From positions 186,001 to 250,000 of the forward strand of contig NZ_JABWTK010000001.1 in the NCBI RefSeq assembly GCF_020071995.1: a stretch of 64,000 nt of DNA, in the 5' to 3' direction. Source of the DNA: Planococcus chinensis. Its GTDB lineage: Bacteria; Bacillota; Bacilli; Bacillales_A; Planococcaceae. Both the position numbers and the translations under genes were made by a program. Numbering within the stretch: the first letter of the stretch is position 1; the number at the start of each line of letters is the position of its first letter. Of the stretch, positions 16,849 through 24,764 are shown one piece after another. The notes under the pieces are model-generated. The model was not told the origin of the DNA. It did not search any database and was given only the letters and a program-made list of their open reading frames with translations.

Positions 16849-17547
16849 ATGAAAAAGCTTGGCATGATTGGCGGTACAGGACCGGAAGCTACAGTGGATT
16901 ACTATCAATCCATCATTACGAAATACCAGGAAAAGACGGGAGACCCGGAAAGTTTGCCTGAATTCCTGATTCATAGCATCAATATGTACAAAATCTTTGG
17001 AATGCTTGAGGACAATCAAACACAAGAGCTGACGGATTATCTGGTAGAAGCGGTCGGCGTTCTTGAGAAAGGCGGAGCAGAATTCGCTGTACTGACGGCG
17101 AATACGGCGCATATCGTCTTTGATGCGGTCCAGCAAAGAACTAAAATTCCATTGATCAGTATTGTGGAAGAAAGTGTCCGGCGGGCTGATGACATGAAGC
17201 TTGGCAAAATTGGCTTGCTCGGCACCAAATTTACGATGAAAAATGATTTTTTTCAACAAGTATTCAACAGCCGGCAAAAAGAAATCGTGGTCCCGACGCA
17301 GCAGGAGCAGGATCTCATCCATCAGAAAATTGTCGATGAACTGGAAAAAGGTGTGGTCAAAGGCGATACAAAGGAAGCTTTCTTGAAGATCGTCTCCCGC
17401 ATGGCCGAAGAAGACGGGATCGAAGGCGTCATTCTCGGCTGCACGGAATTGCCGATGCTGATCAAACCGGAAGATTCAGCTATTCTACAGCTGAACACAA
17501 CGGGAATTCATGTCGAAGCGATTGTAGCAGCCATGTTGGAGCAATAA
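16849..17547 (+). CDS. Aspartate/glutamate racemase-like protein with first Cys replaced
   Basis: The 232-residue protein has the Asp/Glu racemase fold with IGGTGPEAT at the N-terminus. PLP-independent racemases use two cysteines. The second is present (LGCTELP, Cys198), but the position of the first, usually CNTAH, reads ANTAH with Ala84. The enzyme may therefore lack ordinary racemase activity or act in one direction or on another substrate. AGGAGAGAACCC precedes the ATG. It is not clearly part of an operon. Confidence 0.75.
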   Translation: MKKLGMIGGTGPEATVDYYQSIITKYQEKTGDPESLPEFLIHSINMYKIFGMLEDNQTQELTDYLVEAVGVLEKGGAEFAVLTANTAHIVFDAVQQRTKIPLISIVEESVRRADDMKLGKIGLLGTKFTMKNDFFQQVFNSRQKEIVVPTQQEQDLIHQKIVDELEKGVVKGDTKEAFLKIVSRMAEEDGIEGVILGCTELPMLIKPEDSAILQLNTTGIHVEAIVAAMLEQ

Positions 17548-17642
17548 ATTTTGGCCAATCAGCGGGTTCAAGTAAATACTAGTGTAACCATTTATTTCCT
17601 CGGAACGTCTTCTCTTGAAAGAAACCATTGGGGGACAATAGG

Positions 17643-18383
17643 ATGAAAAGATTTGTGGTATTGATGATGGCTACATTGGCTTTAACGGCTTGCCAAAGGG
17701 ATGTTCCGGCAAGCAATGCAGAAGCGGAAGAGATTGAAAAGCAGAAATTGCAGCCCGCAGAAGAAGGGGCTAGCATCATCGATTGGGTGGATTTTATCCA
17801 ATTTGAAGGCAAGCATTATACAGCAGTCAGTACGGCTATTGTCAGCGACAAAAATGGAATTGGGAAAAAGGCAGGGGAAGTGGATTTCAAAGTAGCGGAC
17901 AATATCAACAGCACCAATTACAAGGTGAAAAATGGGGATGCCGCTTTCTGGGAAAAAGGCACAGCCCTATATGAAGTCAAGAAATTGGCGGACTTTCTGG
18001 CGGTAAAGGACGAGCAAGAAGTGAATGGCTATCGCCTGTATCTGGCAGAAGAAGCGGAGGAAGATTTTCCTCACCACTTCAAAGAAGTGGTGTTGGATAG
18101 AGTGAAGGCGGTTGAATTTTACACCGGAGAGCAAACCCCGGAATTGCTGAACCGCATCACAAAAGGGGAGCTGGAAGAATTCAAAGAATTGCTGACTGAG
18201 GATGTTGAACCGAAAGCCCAGAGCGCAAACCGGCCGGACCCGGAACTGTATCGAATGATCTTTTACACCGATGAGCCGTTTGCTCATGCATTTCACCTTT
18301 ATAACGAAGATGGGCAATGGCTATGGTATCCATGGGATGAGGAATCCTTGTCTGATGACATCGAAAAGTTCGTCCAGCCGTAA
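17643..18383 (+). CDS. Hypothetical lipoprotein
   Basis: I start at 17643, after GGGGGAC, rather than 17628, because this yields a compact signal peptide MKRFVVLMMATLALTAC with a lipobox ending at Cys17. The mature part is acidic, rich in Glu and Lys, with no recognised domain. The protein should be anchored to the outer face of the membrane. It lies just upstream of the selenocysteine thioredoxin gene but is separated from it by about 100 nt with a promoter. Confidence 0.7.
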   Translation: MKRFVVLMMATLALTACQRDVPASNAEAEEIEKQKLQPAEEGASIIDWVDFIQFEGKHYTAVSTAIVSDKNGIGKKAGEVDFKVADNINSTNYKVKNGDAAFWEKGTALYEVKKLADFLAVKDEQEVNGYRLYLAEEAEEDFPHHFKEVVLDRVKAVEFYTGEQTPELLNRITKGELEEFKELLTEDVEPKAQSANRPDPELYRMIFYTDEPFAHAFHLYNEDGQWLWYPWDEESLSDDIEKFVQP

Positions 18384-18419
18384 ATCTGAGCATCCTTAGC
18401 TCCGGCTAGAGCAGATAGG

Positions 18420-18448
18420 TTGATGTAAAAAACGCTAGCCCTTACACT
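18420..18448 (+). promoter_or_regulatory. Promoter of the selenocysteine thioredoxin gene
   Basis: TTGATG (18420-18425) and TACACT (18443-18448) are separated by 17 nt, about 40 nt upstream of the start codon at 18488. Both boxes are near-consensus SigA elements. Confidence 0.5.
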
Positions 18449-18487
18449 GAACAAGTAACATCAAGAGCAATCAAGGGAGGTTTGAAA

Positions 18488-18796
18488 ATGGTTAAATCAA
18501 TCAAAACAGACGAATACAACACGCTTGTAAAAAATGCCAACAAACCGGTAGTTCTCGATTTCACTGCCGACTGGTGACCAAGCTGCCGTTTCTTGGGGCC
18601 GGTGGTCTCAAACGTAGCTGAACAACTCGATTCAGTGCATTTTTACAAAGTCGATGTGGATGAAGCGCCGGAACTTGCCCGGCAATTCGGTGTCCAAAGC
18701 ATTCCGACTTTGATCTTGATAAAAGACGGCGAAGAAGCGAACCGTTCAGTCGGGTTTATCCCGGATGACGCCGTAAAAGAATTCGCGCAGTCGTAA
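18488..18796 (+). CDS. Thioredoxin-like selenoprotein with UPSC active site (UGA read as Sec)
   Basis: Read through the in-frame UGA at 18575-18577, this gene encodes a complete 102-residue thioredoxin: LDFTADW, then Sec30-Pro-Ser-Cys33 at the place of the CGPC active site, then the cis-Pro segment SIPTLILIKDGE. Without readthrough only 29 residues would be made; the downstream part alone lacks the first strand. GGGAGG precedes the ATG. A hairpin with a GGU loop starts 16 nt after the UGA, as expected for a bacterial SECIS. selA, selB, selD and tRNA-Sec all lie within 10 kb. Its reductase or peroxidase role is unknown. Confidence 0.88.
18593..18611 (+). promoter_or_regulatory. Putative bacterial SECIS hairpin in the thioredoxin mRNA
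   Basis: TTGGGGCC (18593-18600) pairs with GGTCTCAA (18604-18611), allowing two G-U pairs, around a GGU loop. The loop lies 24-26 nt after the UGA. A G and U in the apical loop at this distance fit the recognition of bacterial SECIS elements by SelB. Confidence 0.7.
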
Positions 18797-18800
18797 CATA

Positions 18801-18840
18801 AAAAAACAGGATTCCCCATTAGAGGAATCCTGTTTTTTTA
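18801..18840. terminator. Bidirectional terminator between thioredoxin and deacetylase genes
   Basis: AAAACAGGATTCC and GGAATCCTGTTTT form a 13-bp stem with A-runs on the left and T-runs on the right. It can serve the convergent rightward thioredoxin and leftward deacetylase transcripts. Confidence 0.85.
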
Positions 18841-18842
18841 TG

Positions 18843-19475
18843 TTATCCATTTGGCAGGCTTTTGAACCCGTAGCCCTGTTCCCGGATTGCCCGAATCAGG
18901 TCCGGCAGGATATCGGCAGTGTGCTGGAGTTCATGGAGCAGGATGATCGCACCGTCTTCGAGATTATCTTTAACGGTGCAGACCACTTGCTGCGGGTTGT
19001 TCTGCAGCTCCCAATCCATCGAAGCCACTCGCCACATGACGGGTTTTACATTCAGCGCTTCCGCGGCCCGCAAAGTATCATCATTAAACTGGCCGAACGG
19101 TGGGCGGAAATACGTAACTTCCTCGCCCGTCACTTGTTCGATTTTTTCGATGCTGTTTTGAATATCTTTGTATTGTTTTTCGAAAGGCAGATTTACCAAA
19201 TTGGAATGGTTAACGGTATGCGAACCGATTTGGTGGCCTTCTTCCAGCACGCGTTTCCACGGCCGTTTCGGATGCAGCAGGCGTGTTTGCCAAAAGAAAG
19301 CGGCAGGGATGTTTTCCTGTTTAAGCACATCCAGAATCTGCGGCAGCACGCGGCTGGGACCGTCGTCAAATGTAAGGATAATAGATTTTTCGCCTGGAAC
19401 GCTGGTTAAAATATCCGGGTTGGAAGAGTCGTACACGACTCTGGAACTGTCCACTGCTCAAGGGCTTTTAATCAT
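18843..19475 (-). CDS. Polysaccharide deacetylase, candidate selenoprotein with UGA at codon 6
   Basis: The NodB-type deacetylase domain is clear: TFDDGP (metal-binding Asp), the zinc-binding HxxxxH-type SHTVNH, RPPFG and a late LLHE. The well-placed ribosome site AGAAGGAG lies 9 nt before an ATG at 19475, which opens MIKSP, then UGA (19458-19460), then AVDSSRVVYDSS in frame. A 7-bp hairpin with a UGUA loop lies 16-33 nt after the UGA, matching the spacing of the other selenoprotein genes here. The alternatives are initiation at GTG 19454, which lacks a close ribosome site, or a TGG-to-TGA nonsense change. It follows the PhnC-like gene by 21 nt, in one operon. Confidence 0.6.
19425..19442 (-). 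promoter_or_regulatory. SECIS-like hairpin after the deacetylase UGA
   Basis: On the minus strand AGAGTCG pairs with CGACTCT around UGUA, covering nucleotides 16-33 after the UGA. The loop falls at 23-26, the same place as the loops in the thioredoxin, SelW-like and lipoprotein genes. It lies inside coding sequence, so chance palindromy cannot be excluded. Confidence 0.45.
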
Positions 19476-19496
19476 GCGACTCCACTCCTTCTCCAT

Positions 19497-20267
19497 TCAA
19501 ATTTCCGCGCCAAAATAATATTCCTGAGACTGCGATTCGTACGTTTCCTGATATTCCGCTTCTGTAAAATCTTTCGGCAGGCCGTCAAAAATGACTTTGC
19601 CGTCTTTCAAAGCGATGATGCGCGTGGCATAACGCTTCGCCAGATCAATATCGTGCACATTGATGATGGTCAATAAATCGAGCCGCTCGTGCATTTCTTT
19701 CAGCAAAGTGAAAATCCGGTTGGAAGTGCCGGGGTCAAGACTCGCGACCGGTTCATCGCCGAGCAGCACACACGGTTTTTGAACCATGGCGCGGGCGATG
19801 CCGACACGCTGTTTCTGTCCACCGCTCAGCTGTTCCACCCGGCGGTCCATCATTTCAGAAAGGCCGACTTCCGCAATGACGCTTTTGGCGAAAGCCAGTT
19901 CTTCCGCTGAAAACCAGCCGACCAGGTTTTTGAAAGAAGGGCGGTAACCGAATGTGCCGGTCAATACGTTTTGCATTACACTAAGCCGGGGAATTAAATT
20001 GAAATGCTGGAAAATCATGCCCATTTCCCGTCTGATTTTCCGCAATTCGTCTTCACTGGCATTGGTGATCGTCTTGCCGTTCAAATGGATTTCTCCGGAT
20101 GTCGGTTTCTGCAGGCCGTTGATGCAGCGGATGAAAGTGGATTTTCCGGCGCCGCTTTTGCCGAGCACGCAGATAAAATCGCCTTTTTGAAGCGACAGAT
20201 TCACATCCGAAAGAGATTCCACCGTGTTTCCTTCGTAAAGGACAGAGAGGTTGTTGATTTCAATCAT
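19497..20267 (-). CDS. PhnC-like ABC transporter ATP-binding protein
   Basis: This ATPase has Walker A GKSGAGKST, the signature LSGGQKQR and Walker B LLGDEP, plus the FQHFNLIPRLSV region typical of the phosphonate/phosphite (PhnC) group. The ATG at 20267 follows GAAGGAGGCAGG and gives 256 residues. It is third in a leftward operon after a PhnD-like receptor and PhnE-like permease, with the deacetylase gene behind it. Family members carry phosphonate, phosphite or other oxyanions; given the selD neighbour, a selenium oxyanion is conceivable but unproven. Confidence 0.85.
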   Translation of the reverse strand: MIEINNLSVLYEGNTVESLSDVNLSLQKGDFICVLGKSGAGKSTFIRCINGLQKPTSGEIHLNGKTITNASEDELRKIRREMGMIFQHFNLIPRLSVMQNVLTGTFGYRPSFKNLVGWFSAEELAFAKSVIAEVGLSEMMDRRVEQLSGGQKQRVGIARAMVQKPCVLLGDEPVASLDPGTSNRIFTLLKEMHERLDLLTIINVHDIDLAKRYATRIIALKDGKVIFDGLPKDFTEAEYQETYESQSQEYYFGAEI

Positions 20268-20281
20268 TGAGCCTGCCTCCT

Positions 20282-21037
20282 TCATATAATCCGCTTCCGG
20301 ATATAGCTGGCTAAAAAGTCGATGATGATGACCATCACCATGATAATCAGTACGTCCAGTGAAACGGACGAGTACTGGAAGGTTTTAAAGTCGTTGAACA
20401 AGCGCTGCCCGATCCCGCCGCCGCCGATAAATCCGAGAACGAGTGACGTCCGGATGGCCACTTCGAAACGATAAAAAAACTGGGACAGGACATTCGGCCA
20501 AATCTGCGGCAAAATGCTGAACAGATTGGCTACCCATGTTCTTGACCCGACCGCTTTCATAGCTTCCTGCGGGCCCGGGTCTGCTGCTTCGATCAACTCC
20601 GAAATCAATTTGCCGAACACGCCGACGTTATGGAACATGATGGCAATTACTGCCGGAAATGGCCCAAGACCAAGTGTCGTCAGCAGGATTAACCCGAAAA
20701 CGATTTCCGGAATCGAACGGACAAAACTCAGCACAACGCGTGAAGTTTGGAACAGGAACGGCGAAGGCGATGTGTTGCGGGCTGCGATAAAACTGATCGG
20801 CAGCGCAATCACAAGGCCAAGCACGCTTCCGAGGAAGGCCATCGCCAATGTTTCAAGCGTATCCTGTACCATATCCGGCAGCAAAGAAAAGTCCATCGGG
20901 AACCACTGCGACAGAAAATCGATCATATTGCGGAAATCCTTGAATTTCGATAAATCGAATTCTGTCAGCCGCATGCTGATAAACACAAAAAGAATCAATA
21001 TCGCCAATGTCAGTAGATTGCTTTTTTTAAACCACAC
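20282..21037 (-). CDS. PhnE-like ABC transporter permease
   Basis: The 251-residue membrane protein has about six hydrophobic segments and the conserved EAMKAVGSRTWVANLFSILPQ loop that docks the ATPase. The GFIGGGGIGQRLFNDF segment is typical of PhnE permeases. Translation appears to start at GTG 21037, 12 nt after the receptor gene. No second permease gene is present, so the channel is probably a homodimer. Confidence 0.83.
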   Translation of the reverse strand: MWFKKSNLLTLAILILFVFISMRLTEFDLSKFKDFRNMIDFLSQWFPMDFSLLPDMVQDTLETLAMAFLGSVLGLVIALPISFIAARNTSPSPFLFQTSRVVLSFVRSIPEIVFGLILLTTLGLGPFPAVIAIMFHNVGVFGKLISELIEAADPGPQEAMKAVGSRTWVANLFSILPQIWPNVLSQFFYRFEVAIRTSLVLGFIGGGGIGQRLFNDFKTFQYSSVSLDVLIIMVMVIIIDFLASYIRKRII

Positions 21038-21049
21038 CCATGATCAACT

Positions 21050-21955
21050 CTATTCTTTAATGATTCCCTGCTTGATTGCTGCTTGTTTGATACTTTCGTA
21101 ATCGGCATTGGTCGCTTCGGTAAAGCCGCTTGCTCCAAATGCATCGAGAATTTCAGGATCTTCGATTGCCAGGAAGGTTTCCTGCAAAGTTTTGATGGTT
21201 TCTTCGTCTGTGCTTTCCAGGACTGCCCATGGATACTGGAACAATTCCTCTGATTTCCAGATGGTCTTGAATTGGTCGCCGTCAATTTTTCCGGATTCGA
21301 CCAATTGGTCGTAAATGGCGCTGTCGATTGCACCGGCATCTACTTGTTTGTTCTGAATAGCTAAAGCAGTCGCATCATGTGAACCGGTAAAGCGCACAGA
21401 AGCGAATTTATTGTCATTTTCAGAGGTATAGACGCCTTGGTCCTGCAATTCAATGGAAGGAATCAAGGAACCGGAAGTGGAGTTGATGTCACCAAACGCG
21501 AAATCGGTTTCTCCGGCGTTTGCCACAAGGTCTTCAATGGAAGTCAATGGGCTGTCTTTATGGGTCACGATATAAGAATGGTAGTACGGCACACCGTCAA
21601 TCAATTGCGTGATGATCGCTTTGGCATTGCTGTTCGCCTCGGCGATGACATAAGTCAAAGGCCCAAGGTAAGCCATGTCGATCTTGTCGTAATTCATTGC
21701 TTCAACCACACCGTTGTAGTCGGGATAAACTTCAATCGTAACTTCACGGCCAAGTTCATCGCTTAAAAGAGTTTGAAGCTTTTTCATTGCGGTATCCATT
21801 TGGCCTTCTGTCTGAACCGGAATAACTCCGATTGTAAAGGCGTCTTTTTCTGCTTCTCCGTCGGATGTTGAACTTTCTTCTTCTGAACTGCTTCCGCATG
21901 CTGCCAAAATAATGGCCAGGAACAGCAGAAGTGCTAATAGGTTCCATTTTTTCAA
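21050..21955 (-). CDS. PhnD-like substrate-binding lipoprotein
   Basis: A signal peptide ends in the lipobox LAAC, followed by a Ser/Glu-rich linker and a PhnD-type oxyanion-binding domain (FTIGVIPVQTEGQM, YDKIDMAYLGPLTYVIA, DINSTSGSLIPS). I prefer the TTG at 21955, with GAGGTG 6 nt upstream, over the GTG at 21964 that overlaps this site. It gives 301 residues. It is first in the operon and lies about 430 nt from selD, separated by a repeat element and a terminator. Substrate is unknown. Confidence 0.83.
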   Translation of the reverse strand: MKKWNLLALLLFLAIILAACGSSSEEESSTSDGEAEKDAFTIGVIPVQTEGQMDTAMKKLQTLLSDELGREVTIEVYPDYNGVVEAMNYDKIDMAYLGPLTYVIAEANSNAKAIITQLIDGVPYYHSYIVTHKDSPLTSIEDLVANAGETDFAFGDINSTSGSLIPSIELQDQGVYTSENDNKFASVRFTGSHDATALAIQNKQVDAGAIDSAIYDQLVESGKIDGDQFKTIWKSEELFQYPWAVLESTDEETIKTLQETFLAIEDPEILDAFGASGFTEATNADYESIKQAAIKQGIIKE

Positions 21956-22009
21956 TGGAAACACCTCACTTATTCTGTTTTTTAGTTTTAAAGCATTATG
22001 TAAAACAAG

Positions 22010-22034
22010 GACTCTTTTTGAGTCCTTGTTTTAG
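22010..22034 (-). terminator. Terminator downstream of selD
   Basis: AAAACAAGGACTC pairs with GAGTCCTTGTTTT around a short T-rich loop. On the minus strand it lies downstream of selD, beyond the inserted repeat element, and would end the selD transcript before the PhnD-like gene. Confidence 0.75.
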
Positions 22035-22036
22035 TT

Positions 22037-22374
22037 TGTAGACAAAAGGATACTTATTCGTTCGCTGGAATTAAGAGAAATCACCTGAATCGAAAACGAC
22101 TCCTCCACTTCAGGCGGACGCTTTCCGCAGGCTCGCGCCGAACTAACTCGGAACTTGCGTCCCGAGTGGATTTCGGCACTTCGCTATCCCGCTGGAGTCG
22201 CCGCCTTACGTTCCGGATTCTGAAATTGTGGATAAAGAGTCGCTGTCATTCAACATGACACAGCAGGAGCACATGTTTTTCAGTGACGAGGAGGCTGAAG
22301 CCGAGCCCACGGAAAGCGAAGTGGCCGGTCCGGTTGGGTTTATACATCTTTATCTACTTTTGACTTTATCTACA
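22037..22374. mobile_element. MITE-like repeat element, copy A
   Basis: The 338-bp stretch begins TGTAGACAAAAG and ends CTTTATCTACA, imperfect terminal inverted repeats. Inside are segments shared with copies at 28.6 and 42.6 kb, including a stretch that reads GTGACGAGGAGGCTGAAGC and GTGGCCGGTCCGGTTGG. It has no transposase gene. It sits between selD and its terminator, and AGCAAGGACT on one side resembles ACAAGGACTC on the other, a possible target duplication. Confidence 0.7.
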
Positions 22375-22388
22375 GTCCTTGCTTTAGA

Positions 22389-23438
22389 TTAAATCACGTG
22401 AATGCGTCCTGCGTTTTCACTGGTTACTTCGCCGACAATGGCCGATTGGACGTTGCGTTCCTGCAAATCGCGCTGCAGCGCTTCCGCTTCATCAGCCGGC
22501 AGGGAAATCAGCAATCCGCCGGATGTAACAGCGTCGCACAGAATCAATTGGTCGAGCTTGCTGATGCTGTCATCGTAATCGATGTCTGGTGCCAGCCAGC
22601 TGTGGTTTTTGTAAGTTCCGCCTGGAATGATATGCTTTTCAGCCAGTTCTTTCGCTTTGGAAAGTACCGGCACGTTTTTGTTTGAAATGGTCACGCCGAC
22701 GTTTCCGCCTTTGGCGATTTCCATCGCATGGCCAAGAAGGCCGAAACCGGTGATATCGGTGCAGGCATTGACAGTATAAGAATCCATGGCTTCCGCCGCG
22801 GCTTTGTTCAATGTCGCCATCACGTTCATCACTTCGTTCAAATCGTCTTCTTCCAGAATGCCTTGTTTGATGGCAGTTGTCAGAATGCCGACGCCGATCG
22901 GTTTTGTCAAGATCAAGCGGTCCCCAGGACGCGCACCGGCGTTTGAACGGATGCGGTCCGGATGGATGGTTCCGGTGACGGAAAGGCCGAACTTCGGCTC
23001 TTTGTCATCAATCGAATGCCCGCCGACAAGTGTGGCACCCGATTCTTTCACTTTATCGGAAGCGCCGGCTAAAATATCGGCCAGGATGCTTTTATCAAGT
23101 GTGTTGATTGGGAAAGCGACAATGTTCATGACGGTCAGCGGCTTGCCGCCCATCGCATAAACGTCGCTCAGTGAATTGGCCGCACCGATCTGTCCGAACA
23201 TATACGGATCGTCCACGATTGGCGTGAAGAAATCCAGTGTCTGAACAAGTGCGACTTCATCGCTAATTTTATAAACACCTGCATCGTCGGCTGTATCCAG
23301 TCCGACAAGCAAATTAGGGTCTTCTACATTTCTCGGTAAATGACGCAGAACCTGCGCCAGGTCCTCAGGACCAATTTTGCAGCCTCAACCACCTTTAGAT
23401 GATAAAGACGTTAATTTGACCATATCTTTTTCAGTCAT
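22389..23438 (-). CDS. selD: Selenide, water dikinase with selenocysteine (SelD)
   Basis: SelD makes selenophosphate from selenide and ATP, the selenium donor for Sec-tRNA synthesis. The frame runs from ATG 23438 (GGAGTG upstream) through an in-frame UGA at 23385-23387 (codon 18) and reads SSKGG-Sec-GCKIGPEDL, the known active-site position that is Cys or Sec in SelD proteins. The full product is 349 residues, normal for SelD; starting after the UGA would remove the active site. Glycine-rich ATP-binding regions such as VGGHSIDDKEPKFGLS and DITGFGLLGHAMEIA follow. It lies 58 nt behind a GT4-type glycosyltransferase gene. Confidence 0.95.
23344..23372 (-). promoter_or_regulatory. Putative SECIS hairpins after the selD UGA
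   Basis: Two candidates follow the UGA on the minus strand. GGTCC-TGA-GGACC covers nucleotides 13-25 after it, and CGCAG-GTT-CTGCG covers 29-41. The second has the GUU loop seen in the lipoprotein gene but lies about 10 nt farther away. Which is used cannot be decided by eye. Confidence 0.45.
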
Positions 23439-23496
23439 ATTGATTCACTCCTTTTATTCGAATAAAATCACTTGCCGCGTCGCAGAAAAACAAAGC

Positions 23497-24492
23497 TTAT
23501 TCTACGGCGCGCTTGTAAATCTTCAGCAGCGCTTCCGCTTCATGCAAAGCGGAATGCTCGTCAGCTGCATATTGCTTTGCCTGCTGGCCGATCCGCTGCC
23601 GCACTTCCTTATTATTCATCAACTGTTCGGCATACTCCAGAAATTCATTCTGGCCATTGTATAAATACCCGGTTCTGCGATGTTCAACCATTCCGTTGTT
23701 TCCTTGGACATCCGAAACCAGCACCGGAAGCCCGTAGCCCATCGCTTCGAGAATAGCAGCAGGCTGGCCTTCCGACAGCGATGTATTTAATACTGCATCT
23801 GCTTGTTCATAGACAGCGCCCATTTGTTCATGGGGCAGAGCGCCGAGATAGCGGATCCAGCCGGCATGCTTTTCGGTCAGGGCCAGTACAGTCTCCGCTT
23901 CGGCTTCTTCAAGAACCGGCCCCACCAGCCAGAGCCGGAGGTGCGGATAGCTTTGGTGAAGCTTTTCCAACGCCGAGACGGCAAACGGAATGTTTTTCAC
24001 TTTCCGTATGCCAGCAGGAAGGACGAATAAAAACGTTCCGTCTTCTTTGGGGAAAGGCGGACGGTCTTTCGGGAAACTGCTGGCTCCCTGGGCAATCGGG
24101 AAAACCTTCCCTTTAAACTCCGGCGCTTCCTTCAGCAGCAAGTCCTGCGCGGATTGGTCAAACACATGAATCGCTTTTGCGCCGGCAAGAGCGGATAATA
24201 CGCCTTCGCGCTTTTGGGGATCAAATAAATCCACGTTTAAATCCGTACCGGTCATCGTGATGATATACGGGTCCGGCAACTTATCCAGACTCTGCAGGAA
24301 CTGATGGAAATAATACGCATGAAAACCATGGACAAGATCTGCAGAGGGAAGAGAGGCTGCCCGGTTTTCTCCAGTGGTCGACACAATCCGTGTTTCAACG
24401 CCGAGCTGCTCCAGGTTGGCGGCCATTCGCCGGACCGTTACCGTGTTGCCCCGCAGCTGCGGATAATTCGGCGCGGCCAGTACAATCTTCAT
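23497..24492 (-). CDS. GT4-type glycosyltransferase next to selD, SenB-like candidate
   Basis: The 331-residue protein has two Rossmann-like halves of a GT-B glycosyltransferase: an N-terminal GNTVTVRRMAANLEQLG helix, MTGTDLN (about 80-86), the RKVKN donor-site loop (163-167) and the GT4 EX7E motif (Glu241 to Glu249, EGQPAAILE). Its place in front of selD recalls SenB, the selenosugar synthase that couples selenophosphate to a UDP-sugar beside a SelD homologue. The GN-T...RW and TGTDL features agree with my memory of SenB. No SenA-like gene is in the window. A plain cell-wall glycosyltransferase remains possible. Confidence 0.7.
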   Translation of the reverse strand: MKIVLAAPNYPQLRGNTVTVRRMAANLEQLGVETRIVSTTGENRAASLPSADLVHGFHAYYFHQFLQSLDKLPDPYIITMTGTDLNVDLFDPQKREGVLSALAGAKAIHVFDQSAQDLLLKEAPEFKGKVFPIAQGASSFPKDRPPFPKEDGTFLFVLPAGIRKVKNIPFAVSALEKLHQSYPHLRLWLVGPVLEEAEAETVLALTEKHAGWIRYLGALPHEQMGAVYEQADAVLNTSLSEGQPAAILEAMGYGLPVLVSDVQGNNGMVEHRRTGYLYNGQNEFLEYAEQLMNNKEVRQRIGQQAKQYAADEHSALHEAEALLKIYKRAVE

Positions 24493-24621
24493 AAGTTTTT
24501 CAATCCTTTATTCACTCTGAAGGCAGAGGGTTTTGGCAAACTACAGGACTATAACAAGTTCCTTTATCAATTATCATGAAATTAGGGGGATTTGTCACTT
24601 TTCGTGCCTGCATGCAAGCAT

Positions 24622-24653
24622 GAAAAAAGGCTGCCTGGAAAAGGCAGCCTTTC
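24622..24653 (-). terminator. Terminator of the tRNA-Sec gene
   Basis: On the minus strand AAGGCTGCC pairs with GGCAGCCTT and is followed by TTTTTT, just 3' of the tRNA-Sec gene. It separates the tRNA from the glycosyltransferase-selD transcript. Confidence 0.8.
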
Positions 24654-24667
24654 GAAAGTTCTATGTA

Positions 24668-24764
24668 TGGCGGGATTGTGTGGGAATCGAACCCACCGAG
24701 CCTGGCACGCAGGCCCCTCAGGGTTTTGAAGACCCAGGAAGACACCAGTCACCCATCCAACCCC
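24668..24764 (-). tRNA. selC: tRNA-Sec (anticodon UCA)
   Basis: The 97-nt gene is longer than ordinary tRNAs because of a long variable arm. Its anticodon is UCA (complement at 24727-24729) in the loop CTTCAAA. The T arm is GTGGG-TTCGATT-CCCAC, and the encoded 3' end is GCCA with discriminator G, as in E. coli selC. The acceptor stem pairs GGGGTTG with CAATCCC using one G-U pair. It lies head-to-head with selB. Confidence 0.93.

Noticed and set aside
22398-23160. Plus-strand frames opposite selD
   Set aside because: They are shadows of the coding strand; none has a ribosome site or recognisable fold.
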